Below, in pieces: positions 16,188 to 24,824 of a DNA stretch of 64,000 nt. This stretch comes from Kribbella sp. CA-293567 (GTDB lineage: Bacteria > Actinomycetota > Actinomycetes > Propionibacteriales > Kribbellaceae), in contig NZ_CP114065.1 in the NCBI RefSeq assembly GCF_027627575.1, forward strand, positions 2,232,001-2,296,000, read 5' to 3'. The notes below the pieces were generated by a model. That model was not told the origin of the DNA, did no database searches, and worked only from the letters and a program-made list of their open reading frames with translations. The stretch's first letter is position 1. Every line of letters begins with the position of its first letter. The translations under genes and the position numbers were made by a program.

Positions 16188-17480
16188 ATGCGTAGTCGTC
16201 GTCTTACCGCAGTGGCAGGAGTCGCCGTCGCGGCCCTCACTCTGGCTGGTTGTGGCCTCGGTTCGTCCGACGACACGTCGTCGGACAGCAAGCCGACGGT
16301 CGACGCGAACGCGGCGGTGACGGGCGAGGTCAGCTTCCAGACCTGGGCGCTCAAGCCTAAGTTCACGTCGTACGTGGAAGGGGTGGTCAAAGCCTTCGAG
16401 GCGAAGTACCCCGGCACCAAGGTGACCTGGCTGGACCAGCCCGGTGACGGCTACGACAAGAAGGTGCTGAGCCAGGCCTCGGCCGGCCAACTGCCCGATG
16501 TCGTCAACCTGCCGCCGGACTTCGCACTGCCGCTGGCCAAGCAGTCGATGCTGCTCGACGTCGGCGCGGCCGACCCGAAGATCGCCGAGGAGTACGTCGA
16601 GGGCGGCGTCGCGGCGTACAGGTACCAGGGGCAGGACGGCACCTTCGGCTACCCGTGGTACCTGAACACCGACATCGACTACTGGAACGCGACCAAGTTC
16701 GCCGCGGTCGGCCTGGACGTGAAGAACCCGCCGAAGACCTTCGACGAACTGCTCGCCGCCGCCAAGGTGATGCACGACAAGTCGGGCGGCAAGGAGTACA
16801 TGATGAGCCGCCTGCCCGGGATCGGTGACCTCACCAACGCCGGCGTCAAGGTGCTGGCCGACGACGGCAAGTCCTTCACCTTCAACACCCCCGAGGCCGC
16901 CGCGCTGCTGGACAAGTACGCCGCCGCCTACAAGGCCGGCTACCTGCCGCGCGACATCCTGACCCAGGAGTACCTGGGCAACTCCAAGCTCTTCACCCAG
17001 AACAAGGTCGCCTGGACCACCGGTGGCGGCAACGCGATCCAGGACTTCACCAAGGACAACCCTTCGCTGAAAGGCAAGATCGTCCCGTCGCCCGCCCTCG
17101 ACACCCCGGCGCTGTACGTCCAGGGCCTGTCCGTCTCGGCCAAGACCAAGAACCAGGCCGCCGCGATCGCGCTGGCGCGGTTCGTCACCAACGCCGAGAA
17201 CCAGGCCGCGTTCGCCAAGATCGTCAACATCTTCCCGTCCACCAAGGCCTCGGCCAACGACCCGTTCTTCTCCAAGAGCGACGGGACGCCGGAGTCCGAC
17301 GCCAAGGTGCTCGCGTTCGAGTCGCTGGCCAAGGCCAAGGTGCTGCAGCCGCCGGTGATCAGCGGCGCGACCAACGACTTCATCAACCAGCAGATCTCAC
17401 TCGCGATCGCCGGCAAGGTGACGTCGAAGCAGGCCCTCGACGCCGCGGTGGCCAAGGCCAACCAGCTGCTCGCGTCCTGA
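16188..17480 (+). CDS. Sugar-binding lipoprotein of an ABC importer
   Basis: A 430-residue extracellular solute-binding protein (family 1). The signal peptide ends in the lipobox LAGC, so the mature protein is lipid-anchored at Cys22 or so, followed by a Ser/Asp-rich linker. The fold pattern is clear: SFQTWALKPKF, AFEAKYPGTKVTWLDQPG, LPDVVNLPPDFALPLA, and the YPWYLNTDIDYWNATKF hinge region typical of oligosaccharide binders. GAGAT precedes the start. It leads the operon with two permease genes, with only three bases to the next start. Confidence 0.95.
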   Translation: MRSRRLTAVAGVAVAALTLAGCGLGSSDDTSSDSKPTVDANAAVTGEVSFQTWALKPKFTSYVEGVVKAFEAKYPGTKVTWLDQPGDGYDKKVLSQASAGQLPDVVNLPPDFALPLAKQSMLLDVGAADPKIAEEYVEGGVAAYRYQGQDGTFGYPWYLNTDIDYWNATKFAAVGLDVKNPPKTFDELLAAAKVMHDKSGGKEYMMSRLPGIGDLTNAGVKVLADDGKSFTFNTPEAAALLDKYAAAYKAGYLPRDILTQEYLGNSKLFTQNKVAWTTGGGNAIQDFTKDNPSLKGKIVPSPALDTPALYVQGLSVSAKTKNQAAAIALARFVTNAENQAAFAKIVNIFPSTKASANDPFFSKSDGTPESDAKVLAFESLAKAKVLQPPVISGATNDFINQQISLAIAGKVTSKQALDAAVAKANQLLAS

Positions 17481-17483
17481 CCG

Positions 17484-18362
17484 ATGCGCTACCACCGCTG
17501 GTTCACGCCCTGGGTGCTGGTGATCCCGGCCCTCACCTGGTTGCTGGTGTTCAACCTCTGGCCGTCGATCAACACCGTCATCCTGTCGTTCACCAACGCC
17601 AAACCGATCGGCGGCGGCACCTTCGTCGGACTGAAGAACTTCGAGGCCCTGCTGCACGACGAGCAGCTGCGCTGGGCGCTGCTCAACAGCGTCATCTACA
17701 TGGTGGTCTGCCTGCCGTTCCTGACCATCCTGCCGCTGCTGCTCGCCCTGCTGGTGGAGAAGAAGCTGCCCGGGATCACCTTCTTCCGGACCGCCTTCTA
17801 CACCCCCGTGGTCGCGTCGGCCGTGGTGGTGGCGCTGATCTGGCAGTGGATCCTGGACGATCGCGGCCTGGTCAACGGCCTGGCCGAGAAGCTCGGCGTG
17901 ATCTCCGGGCCGCTGCCGTTCCTCAGTGACCAGTGGCTGCTGCTGTTCAGCGCGATCAGCCTGACGATCTGGAAGGGCCTGGGCTACTACATGATCATCT
18001 ACCTGGCCGCCCTCGGGAACGTCGGCCGCGAACTGCACGAGGCCGCCGCGGTCGACGGCGCCTCGGCGTTCCGCCGGTTCGTCAACGTGACCATCCCCGG
18101 AGTCCGCGGGACGATGATCCTGATCTCGATCCTGATCTCCGTGTCGGCCCTGCGAGTCTTTTCGGAGCTGTTCATCCTCAGTGGCGGCAAGGGCGGCCCG
18201 GGCGGCCGGGACAACTCGGTGGTGATGCTGATCCAGCAGTACAGCCAGGGCTTCGAGGGCAACCTCGGCTACGCCTCCGCGCTGTCGATCGTGCTGTTCT
18301 TCGTCACCGTCGTGCCGATGCTGGCGCTGGCCCGGCTGAACAAGAAGGCGGCGGACGCATGA
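17484..18362 (+). CDS. ABC sugar permease, first subunit (MalF-like)
   Basis: A 292-residue integral membrane protein with six hydrophobic spans. The cytoplasmic EAA loop, which docks the ATPase, reads HEAAAVDGASAFRRFVNVTIP. Together with the next gene it forms the transmembrane channel for the sugar captured by the upstream lipoprotein. Its last four bases (ATGA) overlap the next start. No ATP-binding subunit is encoded in the cluster. Confidence 0.94.
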   Translation: MRYHRWFTPWVLVIPALTWLLVFNLWPSINTVILSFTNAKPIGGGTFVGLKNFEALLHDEQLRWALLNSVIYMVVCLPFLTILPLLLALLVEKKLPGITFFRTAFYTPVVASAVVVALIWQWILDDRGLVNGLAEKLGVISGPLPFLSDQWLLLFSAISLTIWKGLGYYMIIYLAALGNVGRELHEAAAVDGASAFRRFVNVTIPGVRGTMILISILISVSALRVFSELFILSGGKGGPGGRDNSVVMLIQQYSQGFEGNLGYASALSIVLFFVTVVPMLALARLNKKAADA

Positions 18363-19282
18363 GCATCGTCACCGACCCGGCACGGCCGGTCGCCGTACCG
18401 GACGACCCCGGTACGCCGAAGCGCGGCCGCCGCAAGCGCGCGACCACCGGCTTCAACTCGATCTCCCCGACGGAGAAGGCGACGCGGTACCTGCTGCTGG
18501 CCTTCGTGCTGCTGATCACGATCGGCCCGTTCCTGTGGCAGCTGTCCACCTCGCTGAAGGGTTCGGGGGAGGACATCTACACCCGGATCCCGCGGCTGCT
18601 GCCGTCCCAGCCGACCTTGTCGCACTACGCGGCGGTGGCCGACACCATCCCGGTCTGGGACTACATGCGCAACTCGCTGCAGGTCGCCGTACTGGTGGTC
18701 GGCGGCAACATCATCGGGTCGACCCTGGCCGGCTTCGCGTTGTCCCGGCTGGAGTTCCGGTACCGCAAGATCGTGCTCGGGCTGTTCCTGGCGACGCTGG
18801 TGCTGCCCGGTGAGGTCACGATCATCTCGCAGTACGTGACGGTGCGGGAGATGGGACTGGCCAACACGCTGTTCGGGGTGGCGTTGCCGGGCATGATCGG
18901 CGCGCTGAACGTGCTGCTGATGTACAACGCGTTCCGCTCGCTGCCGATCGAGGTGGACCAGGCCGCGGTGGTCGACGGCGCGAACGTCTGGCAGCGGCTG
19001 ATCCACATCGGGCTGCCGTCCGTCCGCGGCACGATCAGCGTGGTGGCGATCTTCGCCTTCATCGGCGCCTGGGACGACTTCCTCTGGCCGCTGATCGTGC
19101 TGACCGACCCCGACAAGTACACGCTGACCGTCGGTCTGCAGTACCTGTCCGGCACCTTCAGCAACAACCCCCGGCTGATCGCCGCGGGCACGATGATCGC
19201 GTTCGTCCCGATCGTGATCGTGTTCGCCGTCTGTCAGCGGTTCTTCTTCAAGGGCGTCGAAGAGGGCGCGGTCAAGGGGTAG
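18359..19282 (+). CDS. ABC sugar permease, second subunit (MalG-like)
   Basis: A 307-residue integral membrane protein. About 35 hydrophilic residues precede the first of six spans. The EAA loop reads DQAAVVDGANVWQRLIHIGLP, and the segment FIGAWDDFLWPL is typical for MalG-type permeases. ATG at 18359 overlaps the previous stop by four bases. The missing ATPase is probably supplied from elsewhere, as with the shared MsiK-type ATPase known in Streptomyces. Confidence 0.94.
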   Translation: MSIVTDPARPVAVPDDPGTPKRGRRKRATTGFNSISPTEKATRYLLLAFVLLITIGPFLWQLSTSLKGSGEDIYTRIPRLLPSQPTLSHYAAVADTIPVWDYMRNSLQVAVLVVGGNIIGSTLAGFALSRLEFRYRKIVLGLFLATLVLPGEVTIISQYVTVREMGLANTLFGVALPGMIGALNVLLMYNAFRSLPIEVDQAAVVDGANVWQRLIHIGLPSVRGTISVVAIFAFIGAWDDFLWPLIVLTDPDKYTLTVGLQYLSGTFSNNPRLIAAGTMIAFVPIVIVFAVCQRFFFKGVEEGAVKG

Positions 19283-19308
19283 GCCTGGTTCGTCACTAAG
19301 CTGCAGCG

Positions 19309-19971
19309 ATGGATCGACGACAGTGGCCGGCGGCGAGGATCTGCTGGCTGCTGGCCCCGCTGCTGTACTTCGGGTTGCAGGTGTTCGTCGCGAGCGCCTG
19401 GCCGGTCCCTTACCAGTTCCTCGATCACACCATCAGCGATCTCGGCTGGACCACCTGCACGATCGAGCAGCGTCCGAGTGGCGTCCTGGCCTCCTGCTCT
19501 CCCCGCCACGCCTGGTTCAACGTCGGCGGCATCGTCGTCTGGATCCTGCTGGCGGCCGGGGGCATCCTGCTCCGCCCCCTGTACGCCGGTCCGCGGGCAG
19601 CCCGCTCGCTCGTCGTCCTCTGGGTGGTCATCGCGACCTTCGGTATCGCCACCTGCCTGGTCCCGGGCGATGTCGACCTCGCCCTCCACTCGCTCCTGGC
19701 CGTCCCCGTCTTCCTCGGCACCGTCGCGGTCCTGTTCGTCAGCGCGCGAGCCCTCCGTCCCGCTGCGCCGCTCGCCGCGCGAACCGCGTCGGTGACTGCC
19801 GTCGTGTCGCTGCTCGGCCTGGTGGGCCTGGTCGCCGCCCTCGGTGGTCTCGGGCCGGTCGGCCTCACCGAGCGCCTCGCCGGCGAGACCGTCTACCTCT
19901 GGGTCTTCTTCGTCGCCCTCTACGGCTGCCGCGTTGGGCGGGGGAAGAAGAAGCTCGTACGGGACTGGTAG
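19309..19971 (+). CDS. DUF998-family membrane protein
   Basis: A 220-residue protein with six predicted membrane spans. The FLDHTISDLGWTTC segment after the first span and the HAWFNVGGIVVW segment are typical of DUF998 proteins. The family has no established function. The last 17 codons overlap an antisense frame that looks like the end of a different membrane protein (19920-20171), so the true C-terminus may have been altered by a rearrangement that joined the two. Confidence 0.75.
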   Translation: MDRRQWPAARICWLLAPLLYFGLQVFVASAWPVPYQFLDHTISDLGWTTCTIEQRPSGVLASCSPRHAWFNVGGIVVWILLAAGGILLRPLYAGPRAARSLVVLWVVIATFGIATCLVPGDVDLALHSLLAVPVFLGTVAVLFVSARALRPAAPLAARTASVTAVVSLLGLVGLVAALGGLGPVGLTERLAGETVYLWVFFVALYGCRVGRGKKKLVRDW

Positions 19972-20171
19972 TCGGCGTAGCCGGGACGGTCGGCCAGTTG
20001 CTTCTCCAGCAGCCGGCCGCCGGTCAGGAAGATCAGGCCCGCGGCCCAGACGACGACTACCGCGGGGATGCCGTCACCAGTCGACGCGGAGACCTGCCGT
20101 GGCAGACCCAGCTGGAGATCGCCAGGCTGATCCCCAGCAGCACCAGGATCGCCGCGATCGAACCGCCGCAC
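19920..20171 (-). pseudogene. Remnant of a DUF1295-like (isoprenylcysteine-methyltransferase-type) membrane protein
   Basis: On the minus strand the last 45 or so codons read VVVVWAAGLIFLTGG, then LLEKQLADRPGYADYQ and SRTSFFFPRPTR before a stop at 19920. This closely resembles the C-terminus of DUF1295 proteins as I recall them (LLEK, RPGYAEY, RTS, FPRP). Such proteins are about 250 residues, but only about 80 codons fit before the DUF1844 gene, and the upstream part of this frame is not membrane-like. A second frame (about 20081-20216, minus) shows a lone hydrophobic stretch. I read this as a truncated leftover; family assignment is from memory. Confidence 0.5.
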
Positions 20172-20221
20172 ACCAGCAGGAAGTTGCTCGTCTCCCCAGC
20201 GTCGGTGCAGAACCCCGCCCG

Positions 20222-20686
20222 CTACTCCGCGACCGGCAGCGGCTTGGTGTACTTCGGCCGCGAGGCCGCGGCCGGGTGCACCTCGCCGGTGTACTTCTCG
20301 CCAGGACCCGTGCCGGGCTCGTCGGGGATGGTCGACGCTTCCTTGAACGCGAGCTGGAGGGAGCGCAGGCCGTCGCGCAGGGGAGCGGCGTGGTGGTGAC
20401 CCAGCGACGGGGCCGAGGCGTCCAGCAGACCGGCCAGCGCGTCGATCAGGGACCGGGCCTCGTCGAGGTCGCGGTGCTCGGGCAGGTCCTCGGCCAGGCC
20501 GAGGTGGACCGCTGCCGCGCTCATCAGGTGCAGGGCGGCGGTGGAGATGATCTCCACGCTCGGCACCTCGGCGATGTCCCGCGACACCGTCGACAGCGGA
20601 TCCACCTGGTGTTCGGCCGGCGATTCGGGCTCGACGGCGTCCGGTACGGGGGTGCTGGCAGGCGGAGTGGAGACTTGGTCGCTCAT
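20222..20686 (-). CDS. DUF1844-family protein next to infC
   Basis: A 154-residue cytoplasmic protein. The middle helical part (VEIISTAALHLMSAAAVHLGLAE, ARSLIDALAGLLD, LRDGLRSLQLAFKEAS) is the DUF1844 pattern, flanked by Pro/Glu-rich disordered ends. The family is often encoded divergently from infC in actinobacteria, as here, and has no known function. ATG at 20686 is preceded only by weak ribosome-binding-site sequence (AAGAG). Confidence 0.75.
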   Translation of the reverse strand: MSDQVSTPPASTPVPDAVEPESPAEHQVDPLSTVSRDIAEVPSVEIISTAALHLMSAAAVHLGLAEDLPEHRDLDEARSLIDALAGLLDASAPSLGHHHAAPLRDGLRSLQLAFKEASTIPDEPGTGPGEKYTGEVHPAAASRPKYTKPLPVAE

Positions 20687-21009
20687 GCTGTTACTCTTGC
20701 ATGGCGACCGACCAGGTCCGAAGGTGACCCCTGAGCGGAATACTCGAGGGACGCCAGCGGTTCTGGTCAAAGCGGAGGGCCACCTCCCACCCAGCTGATG
20801 AAGAGTCGGCGGGTCCCGGTCACGCCGAAGTTCCCCGGTCCAGGCCGGAGGGCCGCGGCGAATTGTACGGCTCGCACTCCCGGTGACGGGGTTGCGGAGC
20901 CGTCGATCTGGGAATTGGGCCTTCGTGTGAACACACGGGGCCCTTTGTCATTTCCGGCCCCGGGGTGAGCACCGGGTGGCACCAGTAAACGAACAACCCA
21001 GGAGGACCC
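20687..21009 (+). promoter_or_regulatory. infC leader with attenuator-like hairpin
   Basis: These 323 bases form the divergent region between the DUF1844 gene and infC. At 20917-20943 a two-part hairpin can form: GGGCC with GGCCC at the base and CGTGT with ACACG above, loop GAAC. The following bases CCTTTGTCATTT are T-rich for this genome. Such a stem before infC-rpmI-rplT suits attenuation by a ribosomal protein such as L20, as known in other bacteria; that is inference. A GGAGG ribosome binding site is at 21001-21005. Confidence 0.5.
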
Positions 21010-21699
21010 ATCACCATTGAACTGCGCGTCAACGAGCGCATCCGCGTACCTGAGGTGCGCCTGGTCGGACCGAACGGTGAGCAGGTAGGCATCGTCCGGA
21101 TCGAGGACGCACTTCGGTTGGCACAGGAAGCCGATCTCGACCTGGTCGAGGTTGCGGCCACGGCACGCCCGCCGGTCTGCAAGCTGATGGATTTCGGCAA
21201 GTACAAGTACGAGACCGCGCAGAAGGCGCGCGAGTCCCGCCGGAACCAGACCAACACCGTCATCAAAGAGATGAAGCTGCGGCCGAAGATCGACCCGCAC
21301 GACTACGAGACCAAAAAGGGTCACGTCGTCCGGTTCCTGCGCGGCGGTGACAAGGTCAAGATCACCATCATGTTCCGCGGACGTGAGCAGTCCCGGCCCG
21401 AGCTCGGGTTCCGGTTGCTGCAGCGGCTGGCCGAAGACGTGAGCGAGCTCGGCTTCATCGAGTCCTCGCCGCGCCAGGACGGCCGGAACATGATCATGGT
21501 GCTCGGACCGCACAAGAAGAAGTCCGAGGCACGCGTGGACGTCGAGGCCGAGAAGGCCAAGAAGCTCGCCGAGCACGAGGCCGAGCAAGAGGCCGAGCGT
21601 CAGGAGCGCGCCGCGCAACTGAAGCAGTACGAGGACGAGCAGGCCGCCGGCGCCACGAAGAAGCCGAAGGGTCCGGCAGACAACCTCGACCCGGAGTGA
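21010..21699 (+). CDS. infC: Translation initiation factor IF-3, non-AUG start
   Basis: A 229-residue IF-3 that prevents early joining of ribosomal subunits and checks the start codon. The N domain begins [20 protein letters not shown], the linker has [11 protein letters not shown], and the C domain includes [24 protein letters not shown]. The tail is charged and long. There is no ATG, GTG or TTG between an in-frame TAA at 20986-20988 and the conserved N-terminus; translation must start at ATC (21010) or ATT (21016), next to GGAGG. Non-canonical starts let IF-3 limit its own synthesis. The next in-frame GTG, at 21055, would cut off conserved residues. Confidence 0.93.
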   Translation: MTIELRVNERIRVPEVRLVGPNGEQVGIVRIEDALRLAQEADLDLVEVAATARPPVCKLMDFGKYKYETAQKARESRRNQTNTVIKEMKLRPKIDPHDYETKKGHVVRFLRGGDKVKITIMFRGREQSRPELGFRLLQRLAEDVSELGFIESSPRQDGRNMIMVLGPHKKKSEARVDVEAEKAKKLAEHEAEQEAERQERAAQLKQYEDEQAAGATKKPKGPADNLDPE

Positions 21700-21772
21700 C
21701 GTGTCGCTCCGGTCGTGACGGCCGGAGCCATCACCCGATCGAGTCAACGAAGATAACCAGGAGTACACAGCC

Positions 21773-21967
21773 ATGCCGAAGATGAAGACCCACTCGGGGA
21801 TGAAGAAGCGCGTCCGGGTGACCGGTTCGGGCAAGCTGCGTCGCGAGCAGACCGGCAAGCGTCACCTCGCCGAGGCGAAGTCGACCAAGCGCAAGCGCCG
21901 CCTGTCGGGCACCGTCGAGGTCGCCACCTCGCACGTCAAGAAGGCCAAGAAGCTCCTCGGTATCTGA
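21773..21967 (+). CDS. rpmI: 50S ribosomal protein L35
   Basis: A 64-residue basic protein with the family start MPKMKTHSGMKKRVRVTGSGK and the ending KKAKKLLGI. It is part of the large subunit. AGGAG lies 8-12 bases before the ATG. It stands between infC and rplT, 73 bases from each, in the universal infC-rpmI-rplT order. Confidence 0.97.
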   Translation: MPKMKTHSGMKKRVRVTGSGKLRREQTGKRHLAEAKSTKRKRRLSGTVEVATSHVKKAKKLLGI

Positions 21968-22042
21968 GCTCCTTTCCCACCCCGAACACCCCCGCCGGGT
22001 GGACCACCTTCTCCGGCGCAGATAGTCAAGGAGTAACACCTC

Positions 22043-22432
22043 ATGGCACGCGTGAAGCGGGCAGTGAATGCCCACAAGAAGCGTCGCGTCGTCCTCGAGC
22101 AGGCCAGCGGTTACCGCGGCCAGCGCTCGAGGCTGTACCGCAAGGCCAAGGAGCAGGTCACCCACTCGCTCGTCTACGCCTACCGGGACCGCAAGGCGCG
22201 CAAGGGCGACTTCCGCAAGCTGTGGATCCAGCGCATCAACGCCGCGGCTCGCGCCGAGGGCCTGACCTACAACCGCCTCATCCAGGGTCTTCGCCTGGCC
22301 GAGGTCGAGGTCGACCGCAAGATCCTGGCCGAGCTGGCCGTCAACGACCCGGCGGCGTTCTCGGCGCTGCTGGCGCTGGCCAAGGCGGCCCTGCCGGCCG
22401 ACGTGAACGCGAAGAGCGACGCCGCAGCCTGA
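22043..22432 (+). CDS. rplT: 50S ribosomal protein L20
   Basis: A 129-residue protein with the family pattern [32 protein letters not shown] and [19 protein letters not shown]20 is an early assembly protein of the large subunit and a known autogenous repressor of its operon in several bacteria. AAGGAG precedes the ATG. The tail after about residue 118 is longer than the minimal family length. Confidence 0.97.
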   Translation: MARVKRAVNAHKKRRVVLEQASGYRGQRSRLYRKAKEQVTHSLVYAYRDRKARKGDFRKLWIQRINAAARAEGLTYNRLIQGLRLAEVEVDRKILAELAVNDPAAFSALLALAKAALPADVNAKSDAAA

Positions 22433-22469
22433 GCTGCGACGTTCCCTCGGCGACATCGCGATCCACACA

Positions 22470-23282
22470 GTGGCGAGCCCAGGTCTGCTGACCGCACAGT
22501 CCGTGCGGATCAAGCAGGCCCGGAGGCTCGCCACTCGTGCGTTCCGGCGCAAGTCCGGCCGCTTCCTGGCCGAGGGTCCGCAGGCGGTCCGCGAGGCGCT
22601 CGAACACCGCGAACTGGTGGTCGAGGTCTACGCCGAGCCTGATGTCGCCACCCGGCACCGGGACCTGCGCGACCTGGCCCAGATCGCCGACGTCCCCTGG
22701 TACGACGTCAACCGCGCGGCCATCGAGGCGCTGAGCGAGACGGTCACCTCACAAGGCGTCGTGGCCGTCTGCCAGTTGGTCGACGTCTCGCTCGAGGCCG
22801 CCGTACCGCGCACCGCGCGGCTGGTCGCCGTCGGCGTCCAGGTGCGCGATCCGGGCAACGTCGGCACGCTGATCCGGACCGCGGACGCGGCCGGCGCGGA
22901 CGCCGTCGTACTGTCGGCCGAATCGGTCGATCCGCACAACCCGAAGGCCGTCCGGGCCAGCGTGGGCAGCCTCTTCCACCTGCCGATCACGGTCGAGGCC
23001 GACATCGTCACCGCCGCCAAGTCGTGGCGCGAGCAGGGCTTGCAGGTGCTCGCCGCGGACGGTTACGGCAGTTCCGATCTCGACGAGTGCATCGAGGACG
23101 GCACCCTCGCGAAGCCGTCGGTCTGGCTGTTCGGCAACGAGGCGCACGGTCTGCCGGACGGGTTCGACGCGATCGTCGACCGATCGGTGAAGGTCCCGAT
23201 CTACGGCCGCGCCGAGAGCCTCAACCTGGCGACCGCCGCAGCTGTCTGCCTCTACGCCTCGGCCCGCGCGCAGCGTCGATGA
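22470..23282 (+). CDS. SpoU/TrmH-family 2'-O-ribose RNA methyltransferase
   Basis: A 270-residue enzyme of the SPOUT class. The N-terminal substrate-binding domain runs to about residue 100 (RKSGRFLAEGPQAVREAL). The SpoU domain shows the three AdoMet/knot motifs: VQVRDPGNVGTLIRTADAAG, VWLFGNEAHGLP and VPIYGRAESLNLATAAAVC. It resembles 23S rRNA methyltransferases such as RlmB and TsnR; the exact site is not readable. GTG at 22470 starts it, 37 bases after rplT. Its stop overlaps the next start (ATGA). Confidence 0.92.
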   Translation: MASPGLLTAQSVRIKQARRLATRAFRRKSGRFLAEGPQAVREALEHRELVVEVYAEPDVATRHRDLRDLAQIADVPWYDVNRAAIEALSETVTSQGVVAVCQLVDVSLEAAVPRTARLVAVGVQVRDPGNVGTLIRTADAAGADAVVLSAESVDPHNPKAVRASVGSLFHLPITVEADIVTAAKSWREQGLQVLAADGYGSSDLDECIEDGTLAKPSVWLFGNEAHGLPDGFDAIVDRSVKVPIYGRAESLNLATAAAVCLYASARAQRR

Positions 23283-24199
23283 CTGTCCTGCCGTTCGGGA
23301 TTCCGGGGCAGTTCTGGCGGGGGAACCTGCATACCCACTCGAACGGCTCCGATGGCGCCTGGTCGCCGGACCGGACCGCGCGGGTGTATCGCGAGGCCGG
23401 CTACGACTTCGTGGCGATCACCGACCACTTCCGGCCGGAGTACGGGTTCCCGGTGACGGACACTCGGGAGTTGCGGTCGGCGGGATTCACGACTCTGATC
23501 GGCGCGGAGCTGCACGCGCCGCGCACCGAGCTCGGGCAGTCCTGGCACATCGTGGCGGTGGGTCTGCCGCTGGATTTCGAGCCGCCGGCGGAGGCGGAGA
23601 CGGGACCTGAGCTCGCGCGCCGGGCGCGGGCCGCGGGGGCGTTCATCGGGATGGCCCATCCGTCGGCCTCACTCCTGACGGCGGTCGATGCGGAGAGTCT
23701 GGACGCGGCGCATTCGGTCGAGGTCTACAACGCGCTCGCCGACCGGGAGAACCGTGGCGACAGCTGGCACCTCACCGATGTTCTGCTGAACCGCGGCCAC
23801 CGACTCACCACGTACGCCGCGGACGACGCGCATCTACAGCCCCAGGACCCACCTCCGTGCCAGGCGTGGGTCCACGTCCGCACCGAAACCCTCGACCCGG
23901 ACGCGCTGCTGGCCGCATTGAAGGCCGGCCACTTCTACTCCAGTACCGGCCCGGAGTTGTACGACGTCCGGATCGAAGACGATGTGGTCGTGGTTCGCTG
24001 CTCACCCGCGACGAAGATCCTGCTGAGCGGCGGTCACCCCGGCGCGGAAGTTGCCCAAAGCATCGATCTGACCGAGGCTGCGCTCCCGCTCGCCCTCTTC
24101 CGCGGTACCCACTGCCGGATCACCGTCGAGGACGCCGCCGGCGGCCGCGCCTGGACCAATCCGATCCACCTGCCCCCTGTGGATAACTCAACTCACTGA
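23279..24199 (+). CDS. PHP-domain metallohydrolase (CehA/McbA-like)
   Basis: A 306-residue protein of the PHP phosphoesterase superfamily. Metal-binding motifs seen are NLHTHSNGSDGAW (residues 16-28), VAITDHF, GMAHPSA and AADDAHL. This order fits the stand-alone CehA/McbA-type hydrolases, which act on phosphoesters or carbamates; the substrate is unknown. The ATG overlaps the methyltransferase stop, so it is co-translated. It is not part of the usual rplT-to-pheS order and may be an accessory addition. Confidence 0.85.
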   Translation: MTVLPFGIPGQFWRGNLHTHSNGSDGAWSPDRTARVYREAGYDFVAITDHFRPEYGFPVTDTRELRSAGFTTLIGAELHAPRTELGQSWHIVAVGLPLDFEPPAEAETGPELARRARAAGAFIGMAHPSASLLTAVDAESLDAAHSVEVYNALADRENRGDSWHLTDVLLNRGHRLTTYAADDAHLQPQDPPPCQAWVHVRTETLDPDALLAALKAGHFYSSTGPELYDVRIEDDVVVVRCSPATKILLSGGHPGAEVAQSIDLTEAALPLALFRGTHCRITVEDAAGGRAWTNPIHLPPVDNSTH

Positions 24200-24254
24200 A
24201 CGCCCTTGGTGTGCAAGGCTTTCGTCACGTGTTGCCGACGAAAGGACCTCCGAC

Positions 24255-24824
24255 ATGCTGTGGCCCGCGCTTCAGGCTCTCTCCACCGGCGAACTGTCCG
24301 AAGACCAGGTCAGCTGGCTCCGGGAGACGTTCGGCCTGACCGAGGGCCCCCGGACCGAGCCACCGGGTGCCGCGGACAGCCTGGCGCACCGGAGGCTGAC
24401 CGACCCCGACGGTGTCGAGCTCGTCCTCGACCTGGCCTGCATGAACGGCGAAGCCTGGCTGTTCACGCTCTTCCAGACAACGGGTGACAGGCCGTCCGCG
24501 TCCTTCGTCGAGACCCAGCGCGCCGCGTTCCGCGCTGCCATCGACCACCTCGGGCTCAGACTGGTCGAGATCGAGCCACCGGCCACAGCCGACGAGGTGC
24601 TGGTCGTTCCCGAAGATCCAGCCACCGCCGCGGCGACCGCGTTGGACCTCGACTGGGATCTGCCGGCGGAGCTGGACGGGGTGTGGCGGTACCTCCAGGT
24701 GCGCCCGGATGCGCCGCGGGAGGTCAGAGCGGTCAAGCTGCGTGCGTTGATGGACACCATGGTCTGGAAGGAGGCGCCGGCGCAGCTGCGCCGGGAGGCG
24801 CAGGAGTTCCTCGATGGCCACTGA
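24255..24824 (+). CDS. Unrecognised 189-residue protein paired with the ART/NTase-like gene
   Basis: A soluble, acidic protein without signal peptide or membrane span, and not a family I can name. The N-terminal 45 residues are helical (LQALSTGELSEDQVSWLRETFGL), the middle is beta-rich (GVELVLDLACMNGEAWLFTLFQ), and the C-terminus is helical (VRAVKLRALMDTMVWKE). AAAGGA precedes the ATG. It overlaps the next gene by 11 bases, so the two products are made together. Small partner genes of this kind are often chaperones, adaptors or antidotes, but nothing in the sequence proves this. Confidence 0.75.
   Translation: MLWPALQALSTGELSEDQVSWLRETFGLTEGPRTEPPGAADSLAHRRLTDPDGVELVLDLACMNGEAWLFTLFQTTGDRPSASFVETQRAAFRAAIDHLGLRLVEIEPPATADEVLVVPEDPATAAATALDLDWDLPAELDGVWRYLQVRPDAPREVRAVKLRALMDTMVWKEAPAQLRREAQEFLDGH

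Noticed and set aside
21055..21057. GTG as the infC start
   Set aside because: It would remove the conserved [10 protein letters not shown] segment and has no ribosome binding site; ATC/ATT near GGAGG fits better.
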